A DNA stretch of 64,000 bases from Serratia marcescens (GCF_029846115.1 NZ_JARVZZ010000001.1:4898001-4962000); one strand, 5' to 3'. Positions 13,046 to 24,386 are shown, counted from the stretch's first letter. Made by a program: numbers and translations. The notes: generated by a model not told the origin, from the letters alone.

Positions 13046-14764
13046 ATGCGTACTAGCCAATATCTGCTCTCCACACTGAAGGAGACACCTGCCGACGCCG
13101 AAGTGATCAGCCACCAGCTGATGCTGCGCGCCGGGATGATCCGCAAGCTGGCCTCCGGTCTTTACACCTGGCTGCCGACCGGCCTGCGCGTTCTGAAAAA
13201 GGTTGAAAACATCGTTCGCGAAGAAATGAACAATGCTAACGCGATCGAAGTGTCCATGCCGGTGGTTCAGCCTGCCGATCTGTGGCAGGAAAGCGGCCGT
13301 TGGGAGCAATACGGCCCCGAGCTGCTGCGCTTCGTCGATCGCGGCGACCGCCCGTTCGTGCTGGGCCCGACGCATGAAGAAGTGATCACCGATCTGATCC
13401 GCAACGAGATCAGCTCGTACAAACAGCTGCCGCTGAACTTCTTCCAGATCCAGACCAAGTTCCGTGATGAAGTGCGCCCGCGTTTCGGCGTGATGCGTTC
13501 CCGTGAGTTCCTGATGAAGGATGCCTACTCCTTCCATACCTCACAGGAGTCTCTGCAGGAGACTTACGACGCGATGTACGAAGCGTACAGCAAAATCTTC
13601 AGCCGCATGGGCCTGGATTTCCGCCCGGTGCAGGCCGATACCGGCTCGATCGGCGGCAGCGCCTCGCACGAATTCCAGGTGCTGGCAGACAGCGGTGAAG
13701 ACGATATCGTGTTCTCCACCGGTTCCGACTTCGCCGCCAACATCGAGCTGGCGGAAGCGGTCGCGCCGGCGGCTCCACGCGCAGCGGCCGGCGAAGAATT
13801 GCGTCTGGTGGATACGCCGAACGCAAAAACCATCGTTGAACTGGTCGAGCAGTTCCAGCTGCCGGTGGAAAAAACCGTGAAGACGCTGATGGTGCGCGCC
13901 ACCGAAGAGAGCGGCCACAAGCTGGTTGCCCTGCTGGTGCGCGGCGATCACGAGCTGAACGAAGTCAAGGCCGAGAAGCTGGCGCAGGTTGCCGCGCCGC
14001 TGACCTTCGCCACCGAAGAAGAAATTCGCGCCATCGTCGGCGCCGGCCCGGGTTCACTCGGCCCGGTCAACCTGCCGATGCCGGTGGTTGCTGACCGCAG
14101 CGTGGCGGCGATGAGCGACTTTGGCGCCGGCGCCAACGTTGACGGCAAACACTACTTCGGCATCAACTGGGAGCGCGATCTGCCGCTGCCGCAGGTGGCC
14201 GATATCCGTAACGTGGTGGAAGGTGACGCCAGCCCGGACGGTCAGGGCACGCTGCTGATCAAACGCGGCATCGAAGTGGGCCATATCTTCCAGCTCGGCA
14301 CCAAGTACTCGGAAGCGATGAAAGCGACCGTGCAGGGTGAAGACGGCCGCAATCAGGTGCTGACCATGGGTTGCTACGGCATCGGGGTTACGCGCGTCGT
14401 GGCCGCCGCCATCGAGCAGAATCATGACGAACGCGGCATCATCTGGCCGGACGCCATCGCGCCGTTCCAGGTCGCTATTCTGCCGATGAACATGCACAAG
14501 TCGTTCCGCGTGCAGGCGCTGGCCGAAGAGCTGTACAACACCCTGCGCTCCCACGGCATCGACGTGATCCTCGATGACCGCAAAGAACGCCCGGGCGTGA
14601 TGTTCGCGGATATGGAGCTGATCGGCGTGCCGCACTCTATCGTTATCGGCGACCGTAACCTCGACAACGAAGAGATCGAGTACAAGAACCGCCGCGTCGG
14701 CGAGAAGCAAATGATCAAAACCGGCGAAATCGTTGATTTCCTGCTGGGCCAGATCAAACGCTAA
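13046..14764 (+). CDS. proS: Prolyl-tRNA synthetase
   Basis: Class II aminoacyl-tRNA synthetase charging tRNA-Pro; 572 residues, the bacterial type with an editing (INS) domain inserted at about 225-405 between motifs 2 and 3. Motif 2 is seen as [19 protein letters not shown] and the ATP-binding motif 3 region near [13 protein letters not shown]. The C-terminal anticodon-binding domain begins near [12 protein letters not shown] strong hairpin terminator follows 25 bases after the stop, and nlpE converges on it. Confidence 0.98.
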   Translation: MRTSQYLLSTLKETPADAEVISHQLMLRAGMIRKLASGLYTWLPTGLRVLKKVENIVREEMNNANAIEVSMPVVQPADLWQESGRWEQYGPELLRFVDRGDRPFVLGPTHEEVITDLIRNEISSYKQLPLNFFQIQTKFRDEVRPRFGVMRSREFLMKDAYSFHTSQESLQETYDAMYEAYSKIFSRMGLDFRPVQADTGSIGGSASHEFQVLADSGEDDIVFSTGSDFAANIELAEAVAPAAPRAAAGEELRLVDTPNAKTIVELVEQFQLPVEKTVKTLMVRATEESGHKLVALLVRGDHELNEVKAEKLAQVAAPLTFATEEEIRAIVGAGPGSLGPVNLPMPVVADRSVAAMSDFGAGANVDGKHYFGINWERDLPLPQVADIRNVVEGDASPDGQGTLLIKRGIEVGHIFQLGTKYSEAMKATVQGEDGRNQVLTMGCYGIGVTRVVAAAIEQNHDERGIIWPDAIAPFQVAILPMNMHKSFRVQALAEELYNTLRSHGIDVILDDRKERPGVMFADMELIGVPHSIVIGDRNLDNEEIEYKNRRVGEKQMIKTGEIVDFLLGQIKR

Positions 14765-14784
14765 ACGACGAACGCCAGAAAATA

Positions 14785-14812
14785 AAAAACCCGCTCACGC
14801 GGGTTTTTTTAT
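14785..14812 (+). terminator. Bidirectional terminator between proS and nlpE
   Basis: AAAAAACCCGC / GCGGGTTTTTTT stem with TCAC loop. A runs on the left and T runs on the right allow termination of both the rightward proS and the leftward nlpE transcripts. Confidence 0.9.
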
Positions 14813-14824
14813 ATCCGAAATCGC

Positions 14825-15508
14825 TTATTTGCTGCTGCAGTTCTTGCTGCGATCGAACGCGATTTTACCGTCCGGCACCAGCGCCTTCTCGGTCAGACCT
14901 TCCTCCATCGACGGCTGCACGCTGAAATGCGCGCTGAACGTCAGGAATACCGGCTCGCCGGCGGTCTTATATGCTTTGGCGTAACCTTGCTCCAGCGCGA
15001 TGTTGTTATCCACCGGGAAGGTTTTGCCGGTAGCGCAGTCCTTGAAGACCGCCGCGTCCGCCATATAGGTGTAGCTGCCTTTCAACGTCATCGGCGTTTT
15101 AGGCAACGGCTTCTCGACCGGATCCAGGCGGTAATTCAGTTTGGACTCGATCGGCACGCCGCTGCGATCCAGCATTTCCAGACTCTTGCCCACCGGACGG
15201 AAATAGCGTTTTTCGCCGTTGCTGTCGGTCAGCACCAGTTTATCCGCAGTGCGCGCCCATTTACCGTAATCGGCAAAGGTCTGATCGCCGTCTTTGGTGC
15301 CGCGATAGGTTTCCTGCAGCACGAAGGTGCCGTCCTCATCCAGGAACAGCGCCGTATCCAGACCGCCGCAATCGGCGCAAGGCAACAGCCCTTGATAACT
15401 CTGCGGCATCGCCTGCAGCGGTTGTTCCTTCGGCTGATAATGATTGTTGCATCCCAACAACGAGAGTGCGCCTGCCGCGAGGAACAGGGCTACCGTAATT
15501 TTCTTCAC
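14825..15508 (-). CDS. nlpE: Outer-membrane lipoprotein, Cpx surface-adhesion and lipoprotein-traffic sensor
   Basis: NlpE (CutF) signals to CpxA when lipoprotein sorting or disulfide formation fails and is linked to copper tolerance. 227 residues: lipobox LSLLGC (Cys20), an N-terminal domain with the CADC motif (Cys44, Cys47), and a C-terminal domain with Cys158 and Cys224, which form the second disulfide sensed by the Cpx pathway. Upstream on the same strand lies arfB, 29 bases away. With rcsF it gives this window two outer-membrane stress sensors. Confidence 0.94.
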   Translation of the reverse strand: MKKITVALFLAAGALSLLGCNNHYQPKEQPLQAMPQSYQGLLPCADCGGLDTALFLDEDGTFVLQETYRGTKDGDQTFADYGKWARTADKLVLTDSNGEKRYFRPVGKSLEMLDRSGVPIESKLNYRLDPVEKPLPKTPMTLKGSYTYMADAAVFKDCATGKTFPVDNNIALEQGYAKAYKTAGEPVFLTFSAHFSVQPSMEEGLTEKALVPDGKIAFDRSKNCSSK

Positions 15509-15537
15509 AGTTATTCTCCTACTGTGTTCATGTATTC

Positions 15538-15951
15538 CTAAGTGCGAACCTTGCCACGCAGCGCTTTGGTGGCGCCTTTACGTGTCTTGCCTTCCAGGCG
15601 ACGCAGTTTGGCCCCTTTCGTCGGCTTGGTCGCCTTGCGCGTTTTTTCCACCACCATCGCCTGCTGAATCAGCGCGGCCAGCCTGGCCAACGCCGCTTCA
15701 CGATTCAATTCCTGACTGCGATACTCTTGCGCCTTGATAATCACCACGCCATCAGCGGTAATGAGATGATGATTCAGCGCCAGCAGCCTTTCCTTATAAT
15801 ACTCTGGCAGGCTGGATGCCCGGATGTCAAAGCGCAAATGGATCGCCGTTGAGGTTTTGTTCACGTGCTGGCCGCCCGCGCCCTGCGCGCGGATCGCCGT
15901 CAATTCCAGCTCATTATCCGGTATGGCTACGTTTCTTGACAGTTCGAGCAC
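15538..15951 (-). CDS. arfB: Alternative ribosome-rescue factor B (peptidyl-tRNA hydrolase)
   Basis: Rescues ribosomes stalled on nonstop mRNA by hydrolysing peptidyl-tRNA (E. coli YaeJ). 137 residues: release-factor-like catalytic domain with GGQ at 26-28 in [16 protein letters not shown], and a long basic C-terminal tail ([18 protein letters not shown]) that enters the empty mRNA channel. It begins three bases after the yaeQ stop codon, so the two are cotranscribed and probably coupled. Confidence 0.96.
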   Translation of the reverse strand: MLELSRNVAIPDNELELTAIRAQGAGGQHVNKTSTAIHLRFDIRASSLPEYYKERLLALNHHLITADGVVIIKAQEYRSQELNREAALARLAALIQQAMVVEKTRKATKPTKGAKLRRLEGKTRKGATKALRGKVRT

Positions 15952-15954
15952 CGG

Positions 15955-16503
15955 TCACACCTGCGCCCGCTGCCACTCGGCAAACTGGATTTCCAGACTA
16001 TTCTGAGCATCGGACAGCCAAATAGTTCCCTCCTGCAGCGTTGCCTGCAGCGTCATAGTGCGGCTGGCCAATGCCGTCAGGCGCGCCAACTGCTCGTCGT
16101 CGAGGAAACGCACGCTCAGGTTCTTGTAGCCGACCACCTTGCCCTGCATTCCCTGCCACCACACGTGCGCGGCGCGCTCGCCGTAGGCGTACAACACCAC
16201 GCGCGGCGACTGGTTGCAGGCCTTGCGGATGCGTTTTTCGTCGGGCAACCCCATCTCGATCCACATTTCCAACCCATTGTGGTCGTTGCGCTGCCAGATC
16301 TCCGGCTCGTCGTCGGCGCTCAGCCCTTTGGTGAACACCAGCCGCTCGTCGGCATGGCAGATCCAGGCCAACAGGCGCAGCATCATGCGCTGCTCGTTTT
16401 CGGACGGGTGTTGCGCCAGCGTCAGCGTGGCGTCGTGGTAGAAGTGACGATCCATATCAGCAATATTGACCGCGGCTTTATAAATGGTTGCTTTCAGCGC
16501 CAT
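15955..16503 (-). CDS. yaeQ: YaeQ family protein
   Basis: 182 residues, DUF1293 family, one residue longer than E. coli YaeQ as I recall it. The family has a PD-(D/E)XK nuclease-like fold, but the biological role is not established, and I would not infer nuclease activity from the sequence alone. Recognisable stretches are [20 protein letters not shown] and [14 protein letters not shown]. It is immediately upstream of arfB on the same strand. The 213 bases beyond it (16504-16716) hold the divergent promoters for yaeQ and yaeP; TATAGT at 16625-16630 is a plausible yaeP -10. Confidence 0.92.
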   Translation of the reverse strand: MALKATIYKAAVNIADMDRHFYHDATLTLAQHPSENEQRMMLRLLAWICHADERLVFTKGLSADDEPEIWQRNDHNGLEMWIEMGLPDEKRIRKACNQSPRVVLYAYGERAAHVWWQGMQGKVVGYKNLSVRFLDDEQLARLTALASRTMTLQATLQEGTIWLSDAQNSLEIQFAEWQRAQV

Positions 16504-16647
16504 GGGTGACCTCGTTATTATCCGGCGACAGTGTACTTGATCAGGGCCGAACGCCGCCAGCGCGGCCAGGGCGCGGCAGTGCGAAAGGCGTGCCGGGGTG
16601 CTGATAACTCCATAACAGCTGTGCTATAGTCGTCTAGGATAGGATAA

Positions 16648-17167
<520 letters not shown>

Positions 17168-17217
17168 GCAGCGGTAACCCCATCCCAACAGGGCAGCCCA
17201 ATGGCTGCCCTCGTCAT

Positions 17218-17532
17218 TTAAGGCTTCAGGCTGGCGTAATAGGCCGCCAGATCGGCGATATCGTCATCCGACAGCCCCGACACGTAGGCCTTCATCACCT
17301 CGGCCTGGCCGCCGTTGCGCTCCCCTTTCTTATACGCCTGCAACGCGTGCTGCAGGTACATGGCATTCTGCCCGGCCAGGTTCGGATACATCGGCACCGT
17401 CACCTTGCCCTGCGCGCCGTGGCACGCCGCACAGGCGGCGGCTTTCGCCTGGCCGGCCGCCGCATCCCCCGCCGCCAACGCCGGCAGGCTGAACAGACCG
17501 GCGGCCAACAGCGTGATCCCCACAAACTTCAT
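17218..17532 (-). CDS. Small periplasmic class I c-type cytochrome
   Basis: 104 residues: Sec signal peptide with cleavage expected after ALA at 20, one haem-attachment motif CAACH (Cys34, Cys37, His38), and Met80 in [22 protein letters not shown] as the likely distal ligand. It resembles the short cytochrome c-553/c4-like electron carriers. The partner oxidase or reductase is not encoded nearby. The ATG shares its A with the TAA stop of tilS (TAATG on the minus strand), so translation is probably coupled to tilS, although the functions look unrelated. I do not know a counterpart at this position in E. coli K-12. Confidence 0.9.
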   Translation of the reverse strand: MKFVGITLLAAGLFSLPALAAGDAAAGQAKAAACAACHGAQGKVTVPMYPNLAGQNAMYLQHALQAYKKGERNGGQAEVMKAYVSGLSDDDIADLAAYYASLKP

Positions 17533-18863
17533 TATTGTTCCTCGCGATTATGATTTTTTTCCCAGCGCAGCCGCCACGGGCGTTCGCCTTCCGGCACCAG
17601 CCCCGCTTCACAGACGAATACGCCCAGCGCGGCGATCAGCTGCTCATCATAATAAATCAACGGGATGCGTTCACGCTGCCAGGGCGGAATACCCAGCTCC
17701 TGCCACAGTTTTTTTATCGGCCGCGAATGCGCGCGCCCCACGATGCGCACCGTACCCTGCGCGCCGCCGAAGCGAATGCTGATCCGCTGCGACGGCTGCG
17801 GCGCACGCAGCGCCAGCTCGCCCTCACCGGCAATCAGCTGCCCCAGCCCGTCCGGCAGCACCAGCGGCTCGTCAGGCTGCCAAGGCAGATGCACATCGCG
17901 CAGCGCCGCCAGCAGCGGCAACAGGTGCAACCGGCCGCGGAAACGGCGAATCTGATAGGCGCCGAGCTGCAGCTGCGGTTCGGCATCCTCTCGGCTGAGC
18001 GCCACCTCTTCCCACAGGCGCTGAAGCTGCTCACGCGCCGGCATGGTGACGTTAAACAACGCGATCCAGCGCCGCAGCAAGGCGAAGCGCCGCATCGGCG
18101 AACAGTCCGTCAGGCCGTCGATCGCCAATGATCGATCCGCCGCCAACAGACTTTGCAGCGGTTCCGCCAGCAGTTCGTCCAGCAGCTGCTCCTGCTCGGC
18201 GCACAGGCCGGCGCTGCGCGCCACCGCCGAGGCGAAGTGCGGCCAGCGTTGATTGAGTTGCGGCAGCACCTGCAACCGCAGGAAATTGCGATCGAAGCGC
18301 GTGTCCTGATTGCTGTCGTCATCTATCCAGGTTAAGGCGTGGCGTTGCGCGTAGCTTTCCAGCGTCTGACGCGAACAGCCCAACAGCGGCCGCAACAGCA
18401 GGTGCTCACCCAGCGCCGCGCGCGCCGCCATCGCCGACAGCCCCGCCGGCCCGCTGCCGCGCTTGAGCGCCAGCAGGAAGGTTTCGCTTTGATCGTCGAG
18501 GTGTTGGGCGGTGAGCAGCGCTTCCCCCTCCATTAGGGCGGCGCTGAAGGCGGCATAGCGCGCCGCACGCGCCGCCGCTTCGATGCCGCCCTGGCGGGCG
18601 TCCACCTGCACGTGCGTCACCGTCAGCGGGATCTGCCAGTCGGCGCAGCGGCTGCGGCAATGCTCAACCCAGCGGTCGGCGAAAGCGCTCAGGCCGTGAT
18701 GCACGTGCAGCGCACGCAGCTGCAGCGCCGGACGCTGGCGGCGCAACGCCGCCAGCACATGCAGCAGTACGCTGGAATCCAGGCCGCCGCTGAACGCCAC
18801 CAGCAGCCGCTGCTGCGCGCCCAACTGGTCTGCCACCCGCGTCGTTAATTGATCAGTATTCAT
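17532..18863 (-). CDS. tilS: tRNA(Ile)-lysidine synthetase
   Basis: Converts C34 of the CAU-anticodon tRNA-Ile to lysidine so that it reads AUA and is charged with Ile; essential in most bacteria. 443 residues: PP-loop SGGLDSS (25-31), the catalytic N-terminal domain with [19 protein letters not shown], and the C-terminal tRNA-binding domains. The ATG at 18863 has a weak ribosome-binding site. It ends in a one-base overlap with the cytochrome gene. In E. coli tilS lies next to yaeR/ldcC; here the cad locus separates them. Confidence 0.96.
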   Translation of the reverse strand: MNTDQLTTRVADQLGAQQRLLVAFSGGLDSSVLLHVLAALRRQRPALQLRALHVHHGLSAFADRWVEHCRSRCADWQIPLTVTHVQVDARQGGIEAAARAARYAAFSAALMEGEALLTAQHLDDQSETFLLALKRGSGPAGLSAMAARAALGEHLLLRPLLGCSRQTLESYAQRHALTWIDDDSNQDTRFDRNFLRLQVLPQLNQRWPHFASAVARSAGLCAEQEQLLDELLAEPLQSLLAADRSLAIDGLTDCSPMRRFALLRRWIALFNVTMPAREQLQRLWEEVALSREDAEPQLQLGAYQIRRFRGRLHLLPLLAALRDVHLPWQPDEPLVLPDGLGQLIAGEGELALRAPQPSQRISIRFGGAQGTVRIVGRAHSRPIKKLWQELGIPPWQRERIPLIYYDEQLIAALGVFVCEAGLVPEGERPWRLRWEKNHNREEQ

Positions 18864-18919
18864 CGGTAGGCTTTGTTACTTCTACATAGCTGCACGTTAA
18901 CCCCGCCTACCATCATCAA

Positions 18920-20371
18920 TCAAGCATTAACCGTCCGGGCCTGGCGCCGCGTCAGCAACCACCAGCCACCCAGCACCGCGATCACCGCCAGCGCGCATCC
19001 GGCCGCTCCCCAGCCGATCTGAGCGAAAATGCGGCCATACGCCTGCATCGCCGCCCCCTCGATGTGATCCTCGGCGGTCTGATTGGCGATAATGCCCGCC
19101 AGGTAGTTGGCAATCGAACCGGTCGCCAGCATATAGATACCGGTCAGCACGCCGGTGGCGCCGGGGATATTCAGCCGGGTGATCTGCGCCATCGCCACCG
19201 GATCGATAAACAGTTCGGCAAAGCCCATCACCGCCAGGCCGGCGATCATCAGCCCCATCGATCCCGGCCCGTGCAGCCGCGTATTGAGCGCCATCAGCGC
19301 AAAGCCGACGCCGATCAACAGCAGACCGAAGGCGAACTTGCACCAGATGCGCAGCGTGCGATCGCCCGTACCGTCGCCGCTCGCCAGCCATGCCAGCGCC
19401 ACGCCGCCCAGCATCACCGCACAGGCGTTAATCGACTGGAACAGCGCGGTCGGCACCGTCCAGCCGAACCAGCGCCGATCGACGAAGTGATCGATAAACA
19501 GGCTGATGGAGCTGCCGCCCTGCTGGGCGAAAGCCCAGAACAGCGTGCCCAGCAGCATCAGCACAACGATCTGCCACAGCCCCCGGCGCTGGCCGGCGTC
19601 CGCACGCAGCATAATGCGCGCCACCAGCACCACCGCCACCACGCATACCAGCCCGAGCAAATAGCCGGCCCAGTCGTGCACAAACAGCAGCGTGAAGAAC
19701 AACGGCGATGCCAGCAGCGCCGCCAGCAGCCAACCCCAGTGCGGCAAGCCCAGGCTTTTGGCGCGCATCAGCGGTGCATTCACGCCGCGGGTATGGCGGA
19801 AGTGGCGCCCGCCGAGCAGGAAGATCGCCAGGCCGGCGAACATGCCGATCCCGGCCAACGCAAAGCCGACGTGCCAGCCATAGCGCTCGGCCGCCAACCC
19901 GCAGGCGATCGGCGCCAAAATAGACCCGACGTTACCGGCGGCGTACAGCAGCGAGAACCCCCCTTCGCGGCGCGAGTCCTGCGCCGGATACAGCTCGCCC
20001 AGCAGGCAGCTGATATTGGATTTGAACAGGCCGTAGCCGCAGATGATGATGGCCAGCGCCAGATAGAGCGACTGGGCGGAGACCGCACTCAGGCCGAGCA
20101 CGATATGCCCCAGCGTCATCAGCGCCGCGCCGGCAATCACCGCGACGCGATTGCCCAGCAGGCGGTCGGCGAGCCAGCCGCCCAAAATAGGAGTGACGTA
20201 AACTAACGAAGCGTAAGCGCTGTAGAGATCGATGGCGTGGCTGTCGGTATAGCCGAGTTGGTGGGTCAGATAGAGAATCAGTAACGCACGCATGCCGTAA
20301 AAGCTGAAATATTCCCAAATTTGTATGGCTACGACATAGTAAATTGCGCGCGGCTGTGAGGGTGTTTTCAT
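18920..20371 (-). CDS. dtpC: Dipeptide/tripeptide permease of the POT family
   Basis: Proton-coupled oligopeptide importer in the inner membrane, 483 residues and about 14 transmembrane segments. The N-terminus [20 protein letters not shown] carries the E-x-x-x-x-x-Y variant of the POT motif, and the family stretch [17 protein letters not shown] follows TM4. The sequence and the place directly downstream of cadA match E. coli DtpC (YjdL), which lies in cadBA-dtpC; DtpD is the nearest alternative. DtpC of E. coli prefers lysine-containing dipeptides, which would feed the decarboxylase next door. The gap to cadA is 68 bases. Confidence 0.92.
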   Translation of the reverse strand: MKTPSQPRAIYYVVAIQIWEYFSFYGMRALLILYLTHQLGYTDSHAIDLYSAYASLVYVTPILGGWLADRLLGNRVAVIAGAALMTLGHIVLGLSAVSAQSLYLALAIIICGYGLFKSNISCLLGELYPAQDSRREGGFSLLYAAGNVGSILAPIACGLAAERYGWHVGFALAGIGMFAGLAIFLLGGRHFRHTRGVNAPLMRAKSLGLPHWGWLLAALLASPLFFTLLFVHDWAGYLLGLVCVVAVVLVARIMLRADAGQRRGLWQIVVLMLLGTLFWAFAQQGGSSISLFIDHFVDRRWFGWTVPTALFQSINACAVMLGGVALAWLASGDGTGDRTLRIWCKFAFGLLLIGVGFALMALNTRLHGPGSMGLMIAGLAVMGFAELFIDPVAMAQITRLNIPGATGVLTGIYMLATGSIANYLAGIIANQTAEDHIEGAAMQAYGRIFAQIGWGAAGCALAVIAVLGGWWLLTRRQARTVNA

Positions 20372-20439
20372 GGAGGTCTCCCATCAGTCGGTGAACGGCA
20401 AAGGGGAAGCGCGAGCGCCTCCCCTGTTATTGGCTGCGG

Positions 20440-22578
20440 TTATTTCGCCTTCAGCACTTTCACCCGATAACGTCCGTCCGCCTGACGATAGGCGCCGTGA
20501 ATGTCGGTTTCAAAGCCCGGATAATGCGCGCCGATTTCGCACAGCATCTGCAGGAACTCCAGCACCGGCCGGCTCTCCTCGGTCAGCATTTCGCCCGGCA
20601 TCACCAGCGGCACGCCCGGTGGGTATGGGAGGATCATATTGGCATTGACCTTGCCGACCATCTCTTCCAGATAGACTTCTTCCACTTCGCCGTGCAGCTC
20701 TTTCTGGAACGCCTGATACGGGTTCATCACCATGGTTGGCAGCACTTCGAACGCGCGGTACATCAGATCCGGCAGGTTGTGTTGCTCCACCAGGCGGTGA
20801 ATGTTCTGCGCCAGATCCTGAATGCGCATGTTTTCATAGAAATCAGGCGCTTCCTGATACAGCGAAGGCAGCATGTTTTTCACCCGCAGGTTCAGATCGA
20901 ACGAGCGTTTGAAGTCGGTCATCGCGCGCAGCAGGCTGAGCGCCTTGGTTTTGTCGATGCCGATGCTGAACAGGAACAGCAGATTGTACGGCCCGGTTTT
21001 CTCGACGATGATGCCGCGTTCGTCGAGGTATTTCGCCACGATGCTGGCCGGGATGCCGAACGGTTGCATCTCGCCTTCTTTGCTCATCCCCGGCGTCAGA
21101 ATGGTGACCTTGATCGGATCGAGGTACATGTGTTCATTGTCGATGTTCTTGAAACCGTGCCAGGCGCTGTCGGAGCGCAGCGGCCAGCATTCCGGCTCAT
21201 CGATATGCTCCGGCTGCCAGACGTCGAAGAACCAGCCGTCGGACTCGACTTTCAGGCGTTTGATCTCTTTGCGGAACTTGATCGCGCGCTCGATAGAGCC
21301 GTTGATCAGCCGCTTGCCGGCATTGCCTTTCATCATCGCCGCAGCAGTTTCGGTCGATGCCACGATGCCGTAGTGCGGCGAGGTGGTGGTGTGCATCATG
21401 TAGGCTTCATTGAAGGTTTCTTCGTTGATGTCGCCCTTCACATGAATCATCGAAGCCTGCGAGAAGGCCGCCAGCAGTTTGTGGGTGGACTGGGTTTCAT
21501 AGATTACCTTGCCCTCCACGCGGCCGCCGCTCATGCCGCACTTGCCTTTATAGATCGGATGGAAGTTGGTGTAAGGCACCCAGGCGGAATCGAAGTGGAT
21601 AGACTTCACGTCCAGGGTGTTCTTGATAAAGTCGGTGTTGTACAGCAGGCCGTCATAGGTGGAGTTGGTGATCACCGCGTGCACCGGCCAGGTGGCGTTC
21701 GGGGTGTCCTTCACGCGTTTGGCGATGGTGGCACGCTGGAACTCGCTCTGCGGAATGCCGCCGAGGATGCCGTAGGCGTTGCGGGTCGGGCGGAAGTAGA
21801 TCGGCGTGATGTCGCTCATCATCATCAGGTGAGTCAGCGACTTGTGGCAGTTACGGTCAATCAGCACCGTGCTGCCCGCCGGCGCCGAATACATGCCGAC
21901 GATCTTGTTGGCGGTAGAGGTGCCGTTGGTGACCATGTAGCTGCGTTCGGCGTTGAACACGCGGGAAATGTACTCTTCCGCCTCTTTGTGCGGGCCGGAG
22001 TGATCGAGCAACGATCCCAGTTCGGACACCGAGATCGAGATATCCGACTTCATGGTGTTCGGGCCGAAGAAATCGTAAAACAGGCTGCCCACCGGGCTTT
22101 TCTGGAACGCGGTGCCGCCCATGTGGCCCGGCGTACAGAAGGTGTATTTGCCTTCACGCACGTATTTGAACAGCGCCTTGGTCAACGGCGGCAGGATGGT
22201 GTCGATATACTCGTCGGTATTCTGTTTGATCTTGGCGGCGATGTCGGTTGCCGCGCCGAGCGCATATTCGAAGAAGCGCACCTGCATACGCAGATCGTTC
22301 AGGCTGACGTCCAGCGTCGAATAGGTGTTGGCGAACGCGTACAGCGGCATGTATTCGTTCAACTGGCTGATCTCTTCGCACAGCTCCAGGTTGTATTTGT
22401 CCCAGTCGAAGATCACCCCGCACAGACGGGCGTTGTTCTCGATCAGTTTCAACAGGTCTTCGCGATCGTTAGGGTAAACGATGCGGAAATCCAGACTTTC
22501 CAGCGCCTGATGCAGTTCACGGATAGGCTCTTCTTTGAAGTAGACACCCATGTGATTCATGATGGCGATAACGTTCAT
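20440..22578 (-). CDS. cadA: Inducible lysine decarboxylase
   Basis: PLP enzyme that decarboxylates L-lysine to cadaverine, consuming a proton and raising cytoplasmic pH in acid stress; decameric in E. coli. 712 residues with a wing domain (1-130), linker, PLP core and C-terminal domain. The PLP lysine is Lys367 in STHKLLAAFSQ, the same number as in E. coli. The ATG at 22578 was chosen because AGGAG precedes it and the protein then begins MNVIAIMNHMGVYF; an upstream ATG at 22596 adds six residues. It lies downstream of cadB in one operon, activated by CadC. Confidence 0.97.
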   Translation of the reverse strand: MNVIAIMNHMGVYFKEEPIRELHQALESLDFRIVYPNDREDLLKLIENNARLCGVIFDWDKYNLELCEEISQLNEYMPLYAFANTYSTLDVSLNDLRMQVRFFEYALGAATDIAAKIKQNTDEYIDTILPPLTKALFKYVREGKYTFCTPGHMGGTAFQKSPVGSLFYDFFGPNTMKSDISISVSELGSLLDHSGPHKEAEEYISRVFNAERSYMVTNGTSTANKIVGMYSAPAGSTVLIDRNCHKSLTHLMMMSDITPIYFRPTRNAYGILGGIPQSEFQRATIAKRVKDTPNATWPVHAVITNSTYDGLLYNTDFIKNTLDVKSIHFDSAWVPYTNFHPIYKGKCGMSGGRVEGKVIYETQSTHKLLAAFSQASMIHVKGDINEETFNEAYMMHTTTSPHYGIVASTETAAAMMKGNAGKRLINGSIERAIKFRKEIKRLKVESDGWFFDVWQPEHIDEPECWPLRSDSAWHGFKNIDNEHMYLDPIKVTILTPGMSKEGEMQPFGIPASIVAKYLDERGIIVEKTGPYNLLFLFSIGIDKTKALSLLRAMTDFKRSFDLNLRVKNMLPSLYQEAPDFYENMRIQDLAQNIHRLVEQHNLPDLMYRAFEVLPTMVMNPYQAFQKELHGEVEEVYLEEMVGKVNANMILPYPPGVPLVMPGEMLTEESRPVLEFLQMLCEIGAHYPGFETDIHGAYRQADGRYRVKVLKAK

Positions 22579-22673
22579 ATGCATTTCTCCTGGCAAAGCA
22601 AGCCCCTTCCCGTCGCGGCTGACAGGTCGGAAAGAAAGGGGCTGGGTAAATTCAGTCGGTCAGCGGACGCGAA

Positions 22674-24017
22674 TCAGTGCGCTTTGGCCGTGGTGTTTTC
22701 ATCGACCGCCGCTGCGTTGGCAGCCTGGCGGGTATTCATTTTCCGGGCGTAGAACATCAGGATAATCAGGCTGATGATAAAGGTGCCGGACAGTTCGAAT
22801 GAGTTGGCGCCCATCAGCGCGATGAAGCAGAAGCCGCAGCCGCACACCGAAGCGATCAGGCTCAGCAGGTTGCGCACGTTGACCCCTTCGAAGCGGATCA
22901 GGTCTACGCAGGAGTAGAAGTAAGGCAGCATGGTCAGCAGCACCGCGATACCGGTCAGTTCGCCGAACAGGTCGGACGCTTTGCCGCCGGCGGAGCTCAT
23001 CAGGGTGATCAGCACCATCAGCGCGGTCATTTTGCAGCCGGCCAGCAGCAGACCTTTCTTCGGAATGCCGTTTTTATCCAGCTCGCCGTACACTTTCGGG
23101 AAGTTGCCGTCGTTGGCGGCGCGTACCCCGGCCTGGCCGACCAGCATCATCCATGAACCCAGCGACGTCAGGCAGGCGAAGGCGGTGAAGGCGGAAACCA
23201 TCGGTGCAGCCCAGTTGCCCATAATCGCCGAGGCGCTGATAGCGAACGGCGCGCCGCTGGCGGCCATTTCAGACGCCGGGAACATACCACTGATCACCTG
23301 GGTGGCGGCGATGTAGATGATGCCCGCCAGGCCGGTGCCGAGCATGGTTGCCAGCGGCACGGTGCGTTTCGGATTTTTCACCATGCCGGTGCTGACCGCC
23401 GCGGATTCCACGCCGATGAATGCCCACAGGCACAGCAGGATACTTTTGATCACTGCATGGCTGTCGGTGGTGCCGGAGGTATTCCAGTTAGCCTGATAGG
23501 TGGCGGCGTCAAACCAGTGCCAGCCGAGGGTCGCGGTCACGATCACCGGGATCAGCACCAGCACCAGGCCCAGGGTGGTCAAACGGCTGACCCAGGTTCC
23601 GCCCAGCATGTTGACGAAGGTGAAGATCCACACGATGGCGATACAGGCGATGCCGGCAGGTACCGGGTTGTTCAGCGCCGGGAAGAAGGTGGAGAGATAA
23701 GAAACGGCGGTAATGCCGATGGCCAGGTTACCGATCCAGTTGGCATGGTAATAAAGCACGCCGGTCTGGAAACCGAAGGCCGGGGAAATTTCGCCCGCGT
23801 AGGCGATAGGGCCGCCCTGCTGCGGGTTTTTGGTGGCGAGGCGGGCATACACATAGGCCAGCGACATCGCCCCGATAATCGAGATCACCCATCCCCAGAT
23901 GGCGATAGATCCGAGACTCGCCAGGTTGGCGGGCAATAAGGCAATCCCGCTCCCCATCATATTACCGGCGACGACGCCGGTGCAGGCAATAAGCCCTATT
24001 TTCTTGGGTGAAGCCAT
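22674..24017 (-). CDS. cadB: Lysine/cadaverine antiporter
   Basis: Inner-membrane antiporter (APC superfamily) that exports cadaverine in exchange for lysine, completing the acid-resistance cycle with CadA. 447 residues, about 12 transmembrane segments, with the APC TM1 motif GNMMGSGIALLPA and the lysine/cadaverine-specific stretch YYHANWIGNLAIG. ATG at 24017 has AGGAGAA at good distance; an upstream in-frame ATG at 24056 would add 13 residues outside the family. The gene is 95 bases upstream of cadA. Confidence 0.97.
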   Translation of the reverse strand: MASPKKIGLIACTGVVAGNMMGSGIALLPANLASLGSIAIWGWVISIIGAMSLAYVYARLATKNPQQGGPIAYAGEISPAFGFQTGVLYYHANWIGNLAIGITAVSYLSTFFPALNNPVPAGIACIAIVWIFTFVNMLGGTWVSRLTTLGLVLVLIPVIVTATLGWHWFDAATYQANWNTSGTTDSHAVIKSILLCLWAFIGVESAAVSTGMVKNPKRTVPLATMLGTGLAGIIYIAATQVISGMFPASEMAASGAPFAISASAIMGNWAAPMVSAFTAFACLTSLGSWMMLVGQAGVRAANDGNFPKVYGELDKNGIPKKGLLLAGCKMTALMVLITLMSSAGGKASDLFGELTGIAVLLTMLPYFYSCVDLIRFEGVNVRNLLSLIASVCGCGFCFIALMGANSFELSGTFIISLIILMFYARKMNTRQAANAAAVDENTTAKAH

Positions 24018-24341
24018 GGTCAGTTTCTCCTGATTTACGTTTCTTATAAGCCACACCCATAAATAAAAGATTTTAATGAGCCGGCTTGATAGTCAGGATG
24101 CTAACCATCGGGGGGAATAAAGTCCTAAAGATAAAGTGAGATTACGCTCATGATCATACAAATGATAACCTGAGGTTTTTCATTAACACGTCAAGATAAA
24201 AAGGTAAGCTAAAGAAAAGATAAACATCATTTTAAAACAACGAGATGGAAAAGTTAAAAACGAATAACAAACGGCAAAAAAGAAATAATATCGCGCAGCA
24301 AAATAATACATTCATGCAACATACCTTCACCAATAAATAAC
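24018..24341 (-). promoter_or_regulatory. AT-rich cad promoter and presumed CadC-binding region
   Basis: Between the cadC terminator and cadB lie about 320 bases much richer in A/T than their surroundings, with many T-tract stretches. This is where CadC binds in E. coli (sites Cad1/Cad2) and where H-NS represses. A TTGACG at 24189-24194 (minus strand) could be a -35 hexamer, but I cannot fix a -10 with certainty. No ORF is convincing in it. Confidence 0.65.
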
Positions 24342-24372
24342 GCCGCCATGATCCCGGTAGAATAATGGCGGC
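24342..24372 (-). terminator. Terminator of cadC
   Basis: GCCGCCAT / ATGGCGGC stem with a 15-base loop, then TTATTTATT on the minus strand, 14 bases after the cadC stop. It keeps cadC transcription apart from the cadBA promoter. Confidence 0.8.
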
Positions 24373-24386
24373 ATGGTCTCGATTAA

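Noticed and set aside
15538..15951. arfB as a truncated peptide chain release factor
   Set aside because: It has the GGQ domain and the basic tail of ArfB at the full length of the family, and no release-factor anticodon domain is expected.
20497..22752. 751-codon ORF opposite cadA
   Set aside because: Same antisense effect; a near-identical shadow lies opposite ldcC because the two genes are paralogues, which shows that the sense frames drive it.
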